Shown: one piece after another, positions 8,012 to 16,592 of the stretch
Layout: every line of letters begins with the position of its first letter
Position numbering within the stretch: position 1 is the first letter of the stretch
NCBI GenBank assembly: GCA_034931985.1
Contig: JAYGHB010000002.1
Location: 98,017-162,016, forward strand
Length of the DNA: 64,000 bases
Reading direction: 5' to 3'
Source of the DNA: Halotia wernerae
Lineage (GTDB): Bacteria; Cyanobacteriota; Cyanobacteriia; Cyanobacteriales; Nostocaceae
Translations under genes and position numbers: made by a program
The notes under the pieces: generated by a model
Told to the model about the DNA's origin: nothing
What the model saw: only the letters and a program-made list of their open reading frames with translations
The model's database searches: none

Positions 8012-9052
8012 TTACTCCGCCGCTTGCGCCGGGCGCGCATGGCGCGTGACTTCGGTTTCGCCGTGCGCGGCCAGAAGCTCGCGCAGTTTGCGGCGCATCA
8101 CGAGGCCCGGCTTGTCGGACGGCATATGCTGTTCGAAGCGATCGTCGAGCGGCACGTCGGGGTCGCAGGATTCGAGGATGACCTTATCTTCCAACGTCAC
8201 CGCGCGATCGAAGGCGTTGACGTCGGCGGCCGGGGCTTGTTCCTCGGTATCCGAGCGATAGCACCATTGCACCAGCATGGTCGTATCGTCGGTCATCGGC
8301 GTCGCCGCGGTGATGATCGTATGCCGCAGACCGTTGGGATAGGTGATCCCGAGGCGACGGACGAAAGGCATGAACCATGTGTTCTTGAGCTTGCGCACCG
8401 TATCGCCCGGCGTCGCGCTGAGAACCTTCGAGGCGAGGTCGCCGCGGATCTTCACCGGGATTTCCGCGCGCAGATGGAAGCCGTAGTCGTATTCCTCGAT
8501 CTCGTTCTTGGCGGGGATCGGCTCCGACGCCTCGCCGAAGGTCTTGCGATGCGTGAAAGCGACATGCGCGTTGTCGAAGGAATTTTCCATCAACCGCAGC
8601 GCGCCGATCTTCCAGGATTCGTAGAATTGGTCGATATGGCGCAAGCCCGGCTCGTCCGCCTCGGGGATATGCGGCAGATCGGCCAGCGGCTCGCCCAGCA
8701 CGACCCAGATATGGCCGTAGCGTTCGGCGGCTTGGTAGCCGCCGATGCGCATTTTGCCGGTCGCGGCCGGATTCTCGCGCTGGGGAATGCGCATGCATTT
8801 GCCCGTGCCGTCGAACGTCCAGCCGTGATAGCCGCAGACGAGGTTGCCCTCCTGGAGGAAGCCGAGCGAGAGCTTGGCCGAGCGATGGGGGCAGCGATCC
8901 TCGATGCAGGCCACGGATCCGTCGGCTTGGCGCCACAGGACGATATTCTGTCCCAGCAGCGTGAAGCCGAAGGGCTTTTCGGCCGTCACATCCGCCGCGC
9001 GCGCGACGGGATACCAGAAACGGCGCAGCACCGGTTGCTTCGTGTTCAGCAT
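8012..9052 (-). CDS. Rieske non-heme iron oxygenase, alpha subunit (upstream copy)
   Basis: A 346-residue paralogue of the next gene, alike over its whole length. It keeps every metal ligand: C54-x-H56, C73-x2-H76, then D160, H163 and H168 in NSFDNAHVAFTH. The N-terminus (MLNTKQPVLRRFWYPVARA) closely parallels the partner's. The two could act on successive intermediates, form a mixed trimer, or be a duplication with diverged specificity; the sequence does not say. It follows the binding-protein gene by 31 bases in the same operon. Confidence 0.92.
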   Translation of the reverse strand: MLNTKQPVLRRFWYPVARAADVTAEKPFGFTLLGQNIVLWRQADGSVACIEDRCPHRSAKLSLGFLQEGNLVCGYHGWTFDGTGKCMRIPQRENPAATGKMRIGGYQAAERYGHIWVVLGEPLADLPHIPEADEPGLRHIDQFYESWKIGALRLMENSFDNAHVAFTHRKTFGEASEPIPAKNEIEEYDYGFHLRAEIPVKIRGDLASKVLSATPGDTVRKLKNTWFMPFVRRLGITYPNGLRHTIITAATPMTDDTTMLVQWCYRSDTEEQAPAADVNAFDRAVTLEDKVILESCDPDVPLDDRFEQHMPSDKPGLVMRRKLRELLAAHGETEVTRHARPAQAAE

Positions 9053-9083
9053 GAGGATCGCTCCCGATCTTCGTTTATGCGCC

Positions 9084-10061
9084 TTAGAGACCGCGGCGCT
9101 TGTTGATGAAGTCCAGCGTGAAGCCCGATCGCCAGTCGAAATCGGGCTTGTACAGGCCCTGGTCGCGCATCATCTCGAAATGGCCCTTGAAGCGCTCTTC
9201 CGTGATCGCGCCGATGCCGAATTTGCGCGCATCGTCGTTCACGATCAGCTCGTATTTCTTCATCGTCTCGAGCGCGAAGGCCATCAGTGCAGGCGTATTA
9301 TCCGGGTTGTCCTTCTGGATCAGCGCGTTCGCCGGCGCCGGATCCTTCAGATAGTCGATCCAGCCGTCGATCGTGCCGTCGACGAAGCACTGCACGTTCT
9401 TCGGCTTCTCCTTGATGTATTTCGTCGGGAAGATGATGAGCGACGAGTAGGAGAGATAGCCGAAATCGGCGAACAGGAAGACCTTGGGGTCGACATTGCC
9501 TTCGGTCTTCACCTTGAACGGCTCGCTCGACACGAAGCCCTGCTGGATCGCGTTCTTGTCGATCAGCCACGGGCCCATCTGAAACGTGTAGGGGCGGATC
9601 TGCGAGTCCGTGAAGCCGTAGCGCGCGCGCAGGAACGGCCAATAGGTCGTGCGGGCCGATTGCGCGATCAGGATCGGCTTGCCGCGCATGTCCTCGATCT
9701 TCTCGATCCCATTGCCCTGATGGGTCATGAAGATTTGCGGCGATTTCTGGAACGACGCGGCGACCGCCTTCGCTTCGAACCCCGCTTCGTTCAAGCGGAA
9801 CGGATCGTCGGTGTAGGAGCCCATCATGGCGTCGACCGCACCGCCGGCGAGCAGCGCCTTGGCGTCGGTACCCGGGCCGCCCATGCGGATCGCGACGTCC
9901 AGGCCGCAAGCCTTATAGAATCCCTTGGCGACGGCTTGATAATAACCGCCATGCTCCGCCTGGGCGCGCCAGCTCGACAGGAAGTTAAGCTTTTCCTGCG
10001 CCGCAGCGGGGACGGCAGCCAGCAAGCCGGCCGCCAGAAGGGTCGCCAATCGCAATTTCAT
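9084..10061 (-). CDS. ABC transporter substrate-binding protein (NMT1/ThiY-like)
   Basis: A 325-residue periplasmic binding protein and first gene of the second ABC and oxygenase operon. The start at 10061 has a GGAGCT ribosome site and gives a clean Sec signal peptide (MKLRLATLLAAGLLAAVPAAAQ) cleaved after AAAQ. The motif RMGGPGTDAKALLAGG early in the mature protein fits the NMT1/SsuA-like fold. An upstream in-frame start at 10139 adds 26 non-signal residues and was rejected. It should define which compound the operon imports. Confidence 0.88.
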   Translation of the reverse strand: MKLRLATLLAAGLLAAVPAAAQEKLNFLSSWRAQAEHGGYYQAVAKGFYKACGLDVAIRMGGPGTDAKALLAGGAVDAMMGSYTDDPFRLNEAGFEAKAVAASFQKSPQIFMTHQGNGIEKIEDMRGKPILIAQSARTTYWPFLRARYGFTDSQIRPYTFQMGPWLIDKNAIQQGFVSSEPFKVKTEGNVDPKVFLFADFGYLSYSSLIIFPTKYIKEKPKNVQCFVDGTIDGWIDYLKDPAPANALIQKDNPDNTPALMAFALETMKKYELIVNDDARKFGIGAITEERFKGHFEMMRDQGLYKPDFDWRSGFTLDFINKRRGL

Positions 10062-10218
10062 CGCCGAGCTCCATTCTCGAAAGGAAGAATCTCTGCCGTC
10101 AAAAGCAGCAAGCGCCATGCCAGACGCGGCGGTGCCCAAGCCTTTGGCGTTCTTGTTGCATCTCCGGCCGGGGAATAGCGGCCTCGACCGGTCGCGTGCC
10201 GCTTACATAGGCAGGACC

Positions 10219-11628
10219 ATGCGCGACATAATCGACCCCGCCGCCCGTCTCGCCGCGTTCCGCGCGGAGATCGGCGATATCCCGCTGATCGACGATTTGC
10301 AGACGCGCAAGGCGATGAGCCGCGACTGGTCGTCGGTTTCGCCGTTGCTGCGCAAAACCTTACGCGGGCGGATCGCCGACGCGGTCGCCGTTCCGCGCGA
10401 CCGTACGCAGATCGCAACGCTGATCCGTGCCGCCGTTCGCACGGGAATGCCCTTGATCGCGCGCGGCGGGGGGACGGCGAATTACGGCCAGTCGGTGCCG
10501 TTGGCGGGCGGTGTCACGATCGATTTCCGCCATTTCGCCGGCATCGTCGCGCATGACAAAACGCGTATGCGCGCTTTGGCGGGCACGAATATGGATGTGC
10601 TGGACGCGGAATTGCGCGCGGGCGGCACGGAACTGCGCATTCATCCGTCGACGCGCCATGTGTCGACGCTCGCCGGCTTCATCGCCGGCGGTTCGGGCGG
10701 GATCGGTTCGATCCGCTGGGGGTTGCTGCGCGATCGCGGGAATATCGCCGCGATCAAGCTGCTGTCGATCGAGGAATGCCCGCGCGAGGTCGAGTTGCGC
10801 GGCAAGGACGTGCTGCTGGCCCATCACGCCTATGGCACCAACGGCCTGATCGTCGAAATCGAAATGCCGCTCGAACCGGCATGGGATTGGCGCGAACTCG
10901 TCTTCGCCTTTCCCGACTTCAAAACCGCGCTCGACGCCGGTATGCGCTTGGGCCACGAAGACGCGCTGCTGTTGAAGGTGCTGTCGCTGCAGGAATGGCC
11001 GATCGCGCGCTTGATGCCGGCTTTGGGGGCCGTCGTGCCCGAAGGCCACACGATGATCTCGACCATGGCCGCCGCCCAGCATCGCGACGATGTCGTGGAA
11101 CTCGCCGCCGAATATGGCGGGCGGCTGGTTCACGATCATGCCGAAGGCATCGGGACCTATGGTGAGCCGCTCTACCGCTTCTGCTACGGCCATTCGCTGA
11201 TGCAGGTGCAGAAAAAGGACACGAAGTATACGAGCGTGCAAACGATGTTCGGCGGCGACGATCTGCGCGGGCAGTTGCTGGGGCTTCATCCGGAATTCGC
11301 AGGCACGATGCCGTTTCGGCTCGAATTTCAAAAGTCGCAAGGCAAGCTCGTCGCCGTCGGCTCGCCGCTGTTCCTTTACGAAAGCGAAGCGCAAATGGCC
11401 GACGTGGTGCGCCGCGTTCAGGCGAGCGGGGCCCATGTCGCAAACTCCCACACCACGTCGATCCGCAATGTCGGCATGAAGACGCTGACCCAAGCCGATC
11501 TCGACTTCACCCGCGCGATGGATCCGCATGGTTTGCTGAATCCCGGCAAGGTCGATCTCGACGACGAAACGCTCGAAACCGAGCTCGGCGTCAGCGGCTG
11601 GCACTTCGAAGAAGCGACCGCGCGCTGA
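10219..11628 (+). CDS. FAD-binding oxidoreductase (GlcD / FAD_binding_4 type)
   Basis: A 469-residue flavoprotein. The FAD-binding PCMH-type domain is visible near residues 45-180: IARGGGTANYGQSVPLAGG, then the glycine-rich FIAGGSGGIGSIRWG. The C-terminus MDPHGLLNPGK is typical of the FAD-linked oxidase C-terminal region. The ATG at 10219 has an AGGA site just upstream; an in-frame start at 10117 adds an implausible leader. It is divergent from the Rieske and ABC operon, sharing the 157-base region at 10062-10218, so it may oxidise a product of that pathway. Its own substrate is unknown. Confidence 0.85.
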   Translation: MRDIIDPAARLAAFRAEIGDIPLIDDLQTRKAMSRDWSSVSPLLRKTLRGRIADAVAVPRDRTQIATLIRAAVRTGMPLIARGGGTANYGQSVPLAGGVTIDFRHFAGIVAHDKTRMRALAGTNMDVLDAELRAGGTELRIHPSTRHVSTLAGFIAGGSGGIGSIRWGLLRDRGNIAAIKLLSIEECPREVELRGKDVLLAHHAYGTNGLIVEIEMPLEPAWDWRELVFAFPDFKTALDAGMRLGHEDALLLKVLSLQEWPIARLMPALGAVVPEGHTMISTMAAAQHRDDVVELAAEYGGRLVHDHAEGIGTYGEPLYRFCYGHSLMQVQKKDTKYTSVQTMFGGDDLRGQLLGLHPEFAGTMPFRLEFQKSQGKLVAVGSPLFLYESEAQMADVVRRVQASGAHVANSHTTSIRNVGMKTLTQADLDFTRAMDPHGLLNPGKVDLDDETLETELGVSGWHFEEATAR

Positions 11629-11666
11629 TTGTTGCCTGGCGCGCCGTCAAGGCGTAGGGAAGGGGC

Positions 11667-13109
11667 ATGCAAGCCCCCCCGATCGTCTTCGACAATAGCT
11701 ACGCGCGCCTGCCCGACCGCTTCCACGCCAAGCTGCCGCCCACGCCGGTCGCGAAGCCCGCTCTGCTGCGCGTCAATGTCGATCTGGCGCGCGACCTGGG
11801 CATCGATCCGCATTGGCTGGCGGGTGCCGATGGTGTCGCGACCGTCGCGGGCAACGCTTTGCCGCCGGGGGCGGAGCCGCTGGCGATGGCCTATTCGGGC
11901 CACCAATTCGGCCATTGGTCGGGACAGCTCGGCGACGGGCGCGCGATCCTGCTGGGCGAGACGATCGCGCGCGACGGCAAGCGCTACGACATCCATCTGA
12001 AGGGCTCCGGCCGCACGCCGTTTTCGCGCGGCGGCGACGGGCGCGCGGCCATCGGCCCGGTCTTGCGCGAGCTGGTCGTGAGCGAAGCGATGCATCGCTT
12101 GGGCGTGCCGACGACGCGCGTGCTGTCCGCGGTCATGACGGGCGAGACGGTTTTGCGCCAGGACGGCCCTTTGCCCGGCGCGGTGCTGGCGCGCGTGGCG
12201 CGCGGGCATATCCGCGTGGGCACGTTCGAGCATTTCGCGTCGCGCGAGGATCGCGACGGCCTGTCGATTCTGACCGATTACGCGATCGCGCGTTTCGATC
12301 CCGAATTGGCAGCACTGGGGCCCGATCGCGTGCTGGCGTTCTTCGACGCGGTGATCGCGCGCACGGCGAAGCTGATCGCGCAATGGCAATGCATGGGATT
12401 CATCCACGGCGTGATGAACACCGACAACGTGACGATCTCGGGCGAGACGATCGATTACGGTCCTTGCGCGTTCATGGATGTCTACGATCCGGACGCCGTG
12501 TTCAGCTCGATCGATCATGGCGGGCGTTATCGGTACGCGAATCAACCCCGCATCGGCCATTGGAACATGGCGCGTTTCGCGCAATGCCTGCTCGCCATCG
12601 TCGACGGCGACGGCAAGGTCGCGGTCGAAGCGGCGCAAACGAAACTCGACGCGTTTCCGGTGCTGTTCGAACAGGCGTGGCTATCGGGCATGCGGCGCAA
12701 ACTCGGCCTATTGACCGCCCAGGACGGCGACCGCGAGCTGGTCGAGGCGTTCCTGGCGCAGCTCGCCGAGACGAAGGCGGATTTCACCAACAGCTTCCGG
12801 CTGCTCTGCGACGACCTGACGCTGGACGGGTTCGCGGCGTGGCGCGAGGCTTGGCTGACGCGCCGTGCGCGCGAGGATGTTCCGCCCGAAGCCCAGCGCA
12901 CAGCGATGCTGGGTGCCAATCCGGCCTTCATTCCACGCAATCATCGCGTGGAAGCGGCGTTGGCGGCGGCGCAGAGCGGCAATCTGGCGCCGTTCGACGA
13001 GTTGATGGACGTGCTGAAGGCGCCCTATGACGATCGGCCGGAATACGCGGATTACAAAACGCCGCCCGCCGAACACGAGATCGTCCACGCGACGTTTTGC
13101 GGGACGTGA
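11667..13109 (+). CDS. selO: protein adenylyltransferase SelO (YdiU/UPF0061)
   Basis: A 480-residue SelO, about the length of E. coli YdiU. Family landmarks are AYSGHQFGHWSGQLGDGRA, GSGRTPFSRGGDGRAAIGP, HGVMNTDNVTISGE and IDYGPCAFMDVYDP, the last holding the kinase-like metal-binding Asp. SelO is a kinase-fold enzyme that transfers AMP to Ser, Thr or Tyr and is linked to redox stress. The C-terminus ends FCGT, placing a Cys third from the end, where eukaryotic SelO has selenocysteine. The gene stands alone, convergent with the membrane protein ending at 13111. Confidence 0.95.
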   Translation: MQAPPIVFDNSYARLPDRFHAKLPPTPVAKPALLRVNVDLARDLGIDPHWLAGADGVATVAGNALPPGAEPLAMAYSGHQFGHWSGQLGDGRAILLGETIARDGKRYDIHLKGSGRTPFSRGGDGRAAIGPVLRELVVSEAMHRLGVPTTRVLSAVMTGETVLRQDGPLPGAVLARVARGHIRVGTFEHFASREDRDGLSILTDYAIARFDPELAALGPDRVLAFFDAVIARTAKLIAQWQCMGFIHGVMNTDNVTISGETIDYGPCAFMDVYDPDAVFSSIDHGGRYRYANQPRIGHWNMARFAQCLLAIVDGDGKVAVEAAQTKLDAFPVLFEQAWLSGMRRKLGLLTAQDGDRELVEAFLAQLAETKADFTNSFRLLCDDLTLDGFAAWREAWLTRRAREDVPPEAQRTAMLGANPAFIPRNHRVEAALAAAQSGNLAPFDELMDVLKAPYDDRPEYADYKTPPAEHEIVHATFCGT

Positions 13110-13110
13110 A

Positions 13111-13581
13111 TTAAGACGCGTCGTCCTTGGGCAGCGGGCGGTCGAGGCGATCGCCCCACACGTCGCGCAATTCCTGGGCGCGGATTTCCATGCGGTCGAG
13201 CGCTTTGCCCTGTTCCTTGATCTTCACGCGCCCGAAAATCCACGGCAGGGCGACGGCCATGATCGCGGCGAAGATCATGCCCGCGAAGGGCACGATCCAC
13301 GAGCGCATCTCGAGATGGAGATTGCGGTCGTGGTCGAGGAAGCCCGCGAGCAGCACGGGTGCGGCCAGCGCCGCGCCGATCGTGGCGCAGGACGCCGAGA
13401 GCAAACGCGGGCGCGCCGTTTCGAACGCGTAGACGATCGCGATGGGCAGCGAGATCCCCGCGACGTAGACGAGCAGGATCGGCCGGATCAGCACGATCGC
13501 GGCACAGATCGCCAGCATGCCGCCGACGACGAGGATCGGACCCAGTTTGCTGCTGCGCTTCGCGGGGGCTTCGTCGTTCAT
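13111..13581 (-). CDS. membrane protein paired with the pseudokinase (copy A)
   Basis: A 156-residue protein of unknown function. About four hydrophobic segments lie between residues 15 and 105, followed by a charged C-terminal tail (KIKEQGKALDRMEIRAQELR). The start at 13581 overlaps the pseudokinase stop by four bases (ATGA). The same arrangement recurs at 33616-34068, where the small protein has matching topology and a similar charged tail ending in a WGxxxxxPL-like segment. I infer that it forms a membrane complex with the tail-anchored pseudokinase. It matches no family I know. Confidence 0.82.
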   Translation of the reverse strand: MNDEAPAKRSSKLGPILVVGGMLAICAAIVLIRPILLVYVAGISLPIAIVYAFETARPRLLSASCATIGAALAAPVLLAGFLDHDRNLHLEMRSWIVPFAGMIFAAIMAVALPWIFGRVKIKEQGKALDRMEIRAQELRDVWGDRLDRPLPKDDAS

Positions 13582-15593
13582 CGCCCGACACCGATCGTCA
13601 TGAACAACATAGCGAGGAAGCCGACCGAACTCGTCAAGCTCAGAAGAATATAGGCCATCGCCGTGCCGCGCTCCTGACCCATCATCCGCGCGAGGATCAG
13701 CAGGCCTTCGCGATTGGCGAGCGCCACGCCGATCGAATCGTATTCGCGCTTGGCTTCGGCGAAGTCGCGCTTGTCTTTGGCGATGGTTTCCTCGTCCATC
13801 ACCACATCGACCATGCCGGTGATCGATCCGCTGCGCGCGTGATGCTCGGCCTCGGCCAGCAAACGCTCGCGCGTCTTCGGGTGGTTGATCTCCTCGATCA
13901 GTTTCTCGGCGCTGCGCAGGCAGACTTGCGCGAGCTTGGGCAGGGTTTCGGCCTGCGCTTCGGCTTGCAGCTTGTTGGAGACTTTGAGGACCTTGGGCGC
14001 GCCCTTCGCATCGACATTGCCGAGATTGTACCAAGGGGCGAGCATGTCGTCGGAAATGTCGGCTTTGGCCCCCAGGAATCCGACCATGTGGCGGTCGATC
14101 CCGGGCTTGTCGGGATCGGCGCAGGCCGCTTCGATCGGCTTCACCAGATCGACATGCGACACGGTCCATTGCCCGTCGAGCTTGGGCGACAGGCACGGCG
14201 CGTCGGGGTTGAGCTTGTAGAGGGCCGCTTCGAGGTTGTTGCCGGTCCGCTCGAAGCTGCGCTCGATCTCCTCCAGCTTCTTGGCCGCGATATCGACCAA
14301 GCCGAACTCGGCGGCCCCTTTCATCCAATAGGAGATGAGCTTGCCCTTAAGCACTTCGCCGAATTCCGCCCAGCGCGGCGGATCGTTGGCGATCTCGCGC
14401 AGCAAAGCGCCCACGCCGGCGGGGTAGAAGGACAGGGATTTGAACCGGATCGGCCCGCCCGGATCGCAACGTGCGATGGCCTTGGCGAGCGCGATGTTGT
14501 CGTCCTCGCTTTGGCGCGAGGCCGCGATCGCGGCTTGGGGATTGTCGGCCTCGGCCAATTCCTTGCCCGCCATCGCCGCGGCGCGCTTGGGGTTGTTCTC
14601 GACCATCCATTTGTCGATCACGCCGCTGCGCACCATTGGGATGCCTTCGGCCTGATACTTATGCAGCGCGAAGGCGACTTCCTTCGGGCCGTAGCAGGTC
14701 ATCGGGCCGACGCGGATCGACATCGCGCGCTTGCCCAGCGAGCGTACTTGCTTCACCTCGGGCTTGCGGCCCGAACACCACTCCGAGAACGTCTGGATGC
14801 TCCAGCGCAGTTTGACGTCGTCCTGCATCAAGCCTTCGATGGCGTCCTTGATCTCGATCGGCATGGCGCCGGTATCGACCATGGTCGAGATCGAGCCGAA
14901 CTCCAGCCGGCGGCGCGTGAAATCGGCCGGGTCCATGCCTTCGCCGGGCAGGCGGCCGGCGGCCAGGCAATAGAAGGTCACGCCAAGCGCGAACATATCG
15001 TCGGCGGGGGCGATCGGCCCTTTCGAGATCGGATTGGCGAGCGCGCGCTCGATCGGCTCGAAAATCGCGGGCTGATCGTAGCCGGGCGGGCACAACGTGC
15101 ACGGACCCAAAGTGAGCAACGAATAGCGGCTGTCCTGGCCGAACAGATTGTCGGGCCGGATCGAGCCATGGCCTTCATGCGAGTCCGACAGGCTTTGCAG
15201 GGCCGCGATCGTCGGGCGCAGGAAATTCTTGATCAATGTCGGGACGGGGTAGTGACCCCACAAGGCGCGCGGCGGCGTGCCCATCAACGGCCGTTCGTAG
15301 ACGAAAGCGTAGCGGTCGCGCATTCCTTTGATGCGCAGCGGCCCGTGATGGAACAAGCGCAACATGCCCGCCCGTTCGATCGACCGCACGCGGCGTGCGG
15401 CGTCGACGCGCGGTCCCGGCAGATCGTTGCAGACATAGGCGATCAACGGGACGTCGGCGAATTCGTTGTGCTGGGCGACATAGGCCGACGCATGGGGGCG
15501 CGAAAACATCGCCAAGGGTTGCCCCATGTCGATCGTGTGCTCGGGACCGAACGCGATCCGCGTTTCGGTGTCTGCGCTGGTGGCGTCGGCCAA
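13578..15593 (-). CDS. tail-anchored pseudokinase (copy A)
   Basis: A 671-residue protein. Residues about 50-250 resemble a Ser/Thr kinase: HGSIRPDN (142-149) stands where HRDxKxxN should be, LGP (162-164) where DFG should be, and DDMFALGVTFYCLAAGRLP (from 198) matches subdomain IX. The catalytic Asp is Ser and the DFG Asp is missing, so phosphotransfer is unlikely. Residues 260-620 are a mostly helical region shared with copy B, including DPxxPGxDxHxVxFLGA. One hydrophobic segment near the C-terminus (AYILLSLTSSVGFLAMLFM) suggests tail anchoring. It is coupled to the small membrane protein. Function unknown. Confidence 0.85.
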   Translation of the reverse strand: MADATSADTETRIAFGPEHTIDMGQPLAMFSRPHASAYVAQHNEFADVPLIAYVCNDLPGPRVDAARRVRSIERAGMLRLFHHGPLRIKGMRDRYAFVYERPLMGTPPRALWGHYPVPTLIKNFLRPTIAALQSLSDSHEGHGSIRPDNLFGQDSRYSLLTLGPCTLCPPGYDQPAIFEPIERALANPISKGPIAPADDMFALGVTFYCLAAGRLPGEGMDPADFTRRRLEFGSISTMVDTGAMPIEIKDAIEGLMQDDVKLRWSIQTFSEWCSGRKPEVKQVRSLGKRAMSIRVGPMTCYGPKEVAFALHKYQAEGIPMVRSGVIDKWMVENNPKRAAAMAGKELAEADNPQAAIAASRQSEDDNIALAKAIARCDPGGPIRFKSLSFYPAGVGALLREIANDPPRWAEFGEVLKGKLISYWMKGAAEFGLVDIAAKKLEEIERSFERTGNNLEAALYKLNPDAPCLSPKLDGQWTVSHVDLVKPIEAACADPDKPGIDRHMVGFLGAKADISDDMLAPWYNLGNVDAKGAPKVLKVSNKLQAEAQAETLPKLAQVCLRSAEKLIEEINHPKTRERLLAEAEHHARSGSITGMVDVVMDEETIAKDKRDFAEAKREYDSIGVALANREGLLILARMMGQERGTAMAYILLSLTSSVGFLAMLFMTIGVGR

Positions 15594-15733
15594 GTGAAAA
15601 GGTCCCCGGAGGATGAACCGGGCTAAGGCATCGCAAATCCCGCGCCATCAAACAAGGTTCGCGAGATGGATCGGGGTTCGGAAGTTACGGATTAATCTAA
15701 ATAAATTCGCAATTTGCGAATATTCGGGGACCG

Positions 15734-15967
15734 TCAGGATCGCTTGAAGGATGGCAGATCTTTATCGCGGATCGTTTCTTCGGCCATCCAGCGCGCCATA
15801 TCGCGGATTTCCATGCGCACGTCGCGTGACAACCCGTCGAAACCGGCCTTGGCGAGCAGCCAGTCCATACCATCGTCGGTGCGCATAGCCTTCTCGACAT
15901 CCCGGACGACCGGGTCATCCGGTCCCAGAACGGCGGCCATCGCACGAAGGACGATTTCGTTCTGCAT
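15734..15967 (-). CDS. small hypothetical protein
   Basis: A 77-residue acidic, helical-looking protein (VVRDVEKAMRTDDGMDWLLAK near residue 25; an EIRDMARWMAEETIRDKD stretch later). No motif was recognised. Its composition looks more protein-like than the overlapping frame at 15697-15996. A GGGAG lies about 17 bases upstream of the ATG, which is far for a ribosome site. It is separated from the pseudokinase gene by 140 bases, with an AT-rich patch near 15690-15720. It could still be a chance open frame. Confidence 0.5.
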   Translation of the reverse strand: MQNEIVLRAMAAVLGPDDPVVRDVEKAMRTDDGMDWLLAKAGFDGLSRDVRMEIRDMARWMAEETIRDKDLPSFKRS

Positions 15968-16049
15968 GAGGTTGTGAATCCGACTCCCTGACTCATGTAT
16001 GAGATTTCTTTATCGAGTCGGTCAACATCTGGCAGCGTAACACCCTGAC

Positions 16050-16072
16050 AACGCAGGAAACCGGCCTGCGTT
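16050..16072. promoter_or_regulatory. 8-bp inverted repeat upstream of the pentapeptide gene
   Basis: AACGCAGG and CCTGCGTT face each other across a 7-base spacer, about 70 bases upstream of the pentapeptide-repeat gene. It could be an operator or an RNA hairpin in the leader. No run of T follows, so it is not an obvious terminator. Confidence 0.3.
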
Positions 16073-16144
16073 ACGTCGGAATTGACCTTTCCGGCGAAAC
16101 CGGGACACTGGCCGCAATTCGAGGTCCGGGGAGCGGTCGAGACG

Positions 16145-16591
16145 ATGCGTTACGCGAGTATTGCGCTGGTAGGTTTGGGCATGGCGGCGTTTGGCGCCCC
16201 CGCCATCGGGCAGTCATTGCCCCCGGGCTGCCGATTGGGGCCGGATGCGCAATGCGCCGGCGCCAATCTGGAAGGCCGCGACATGCGCGGGGCGAATTTG
16301 CGCCGCGCCAATCTCAAAGGTGCGAAGCTGCGCGGCGCCAATCTGGCGGGGGCCGATCTGGGCGGCGCCGACCTGACCGAGGCGGATATGCGCTTCGTCA
16401 ATATGGGGGGTGTTGCGCTGTTCGGCACGAAGCTGTCCGGCGCCAATCTGAAGGATGCGGGCCTGCGCTACCAGGATCTGAAATCCGATACCGAGATAAG
16501 CCGGGCGATCATGCCCGACGGCAAGATGTGCGCCGAAGGCTCGATCGGCGATTGCCGCAACCCGACCGTTCCGCCGCCCGCGCGGCGCTGA
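16145..16591 (+). CDS. secreted pentapeptide-repeat protein
   Basis: A 148-residue protein. The start at 16145 gives a signal peptide (MRYASIALVGLGMAAFGAP) cleaved near AIGQ. Residues about 40-110 are tandem A(N/D)LxG pentapeptides (ANLRRANLKGAKLRGANLAG and similar), which fold as a right-handed quadrilateral beta helix. A short Cys-containing tail follows (KMCAEGSIGDC). Such proteins are usually structural or protein-binding, and this one should be periplasmic. It ends one base before the hybrid kinase gene, so the two are probably co-transcribed. Confidence 0.85.
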   Translation: MRYASIALVGLGMAAFGAPAIGQSLPPGCRLGPDAQCAGANLEGRDMRGANLRRANLKGAKLRGANLAGADLGGADLTEADMRFVNMGGVALFGTKLSGANLKDAGLRYQDLKSDTEISRAIMPDGKMCAEGSIGDCRNPTVPPPARR

Positions 16592-16592
16592 G

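Noticed and set aside
15697..15996. 99-codon minus-strand frame overlapping the 77-residue candidate
   Set aside because: Composition is less protein-like (Trp, Cys and Ser/Pro runs) than the overlapping frame.
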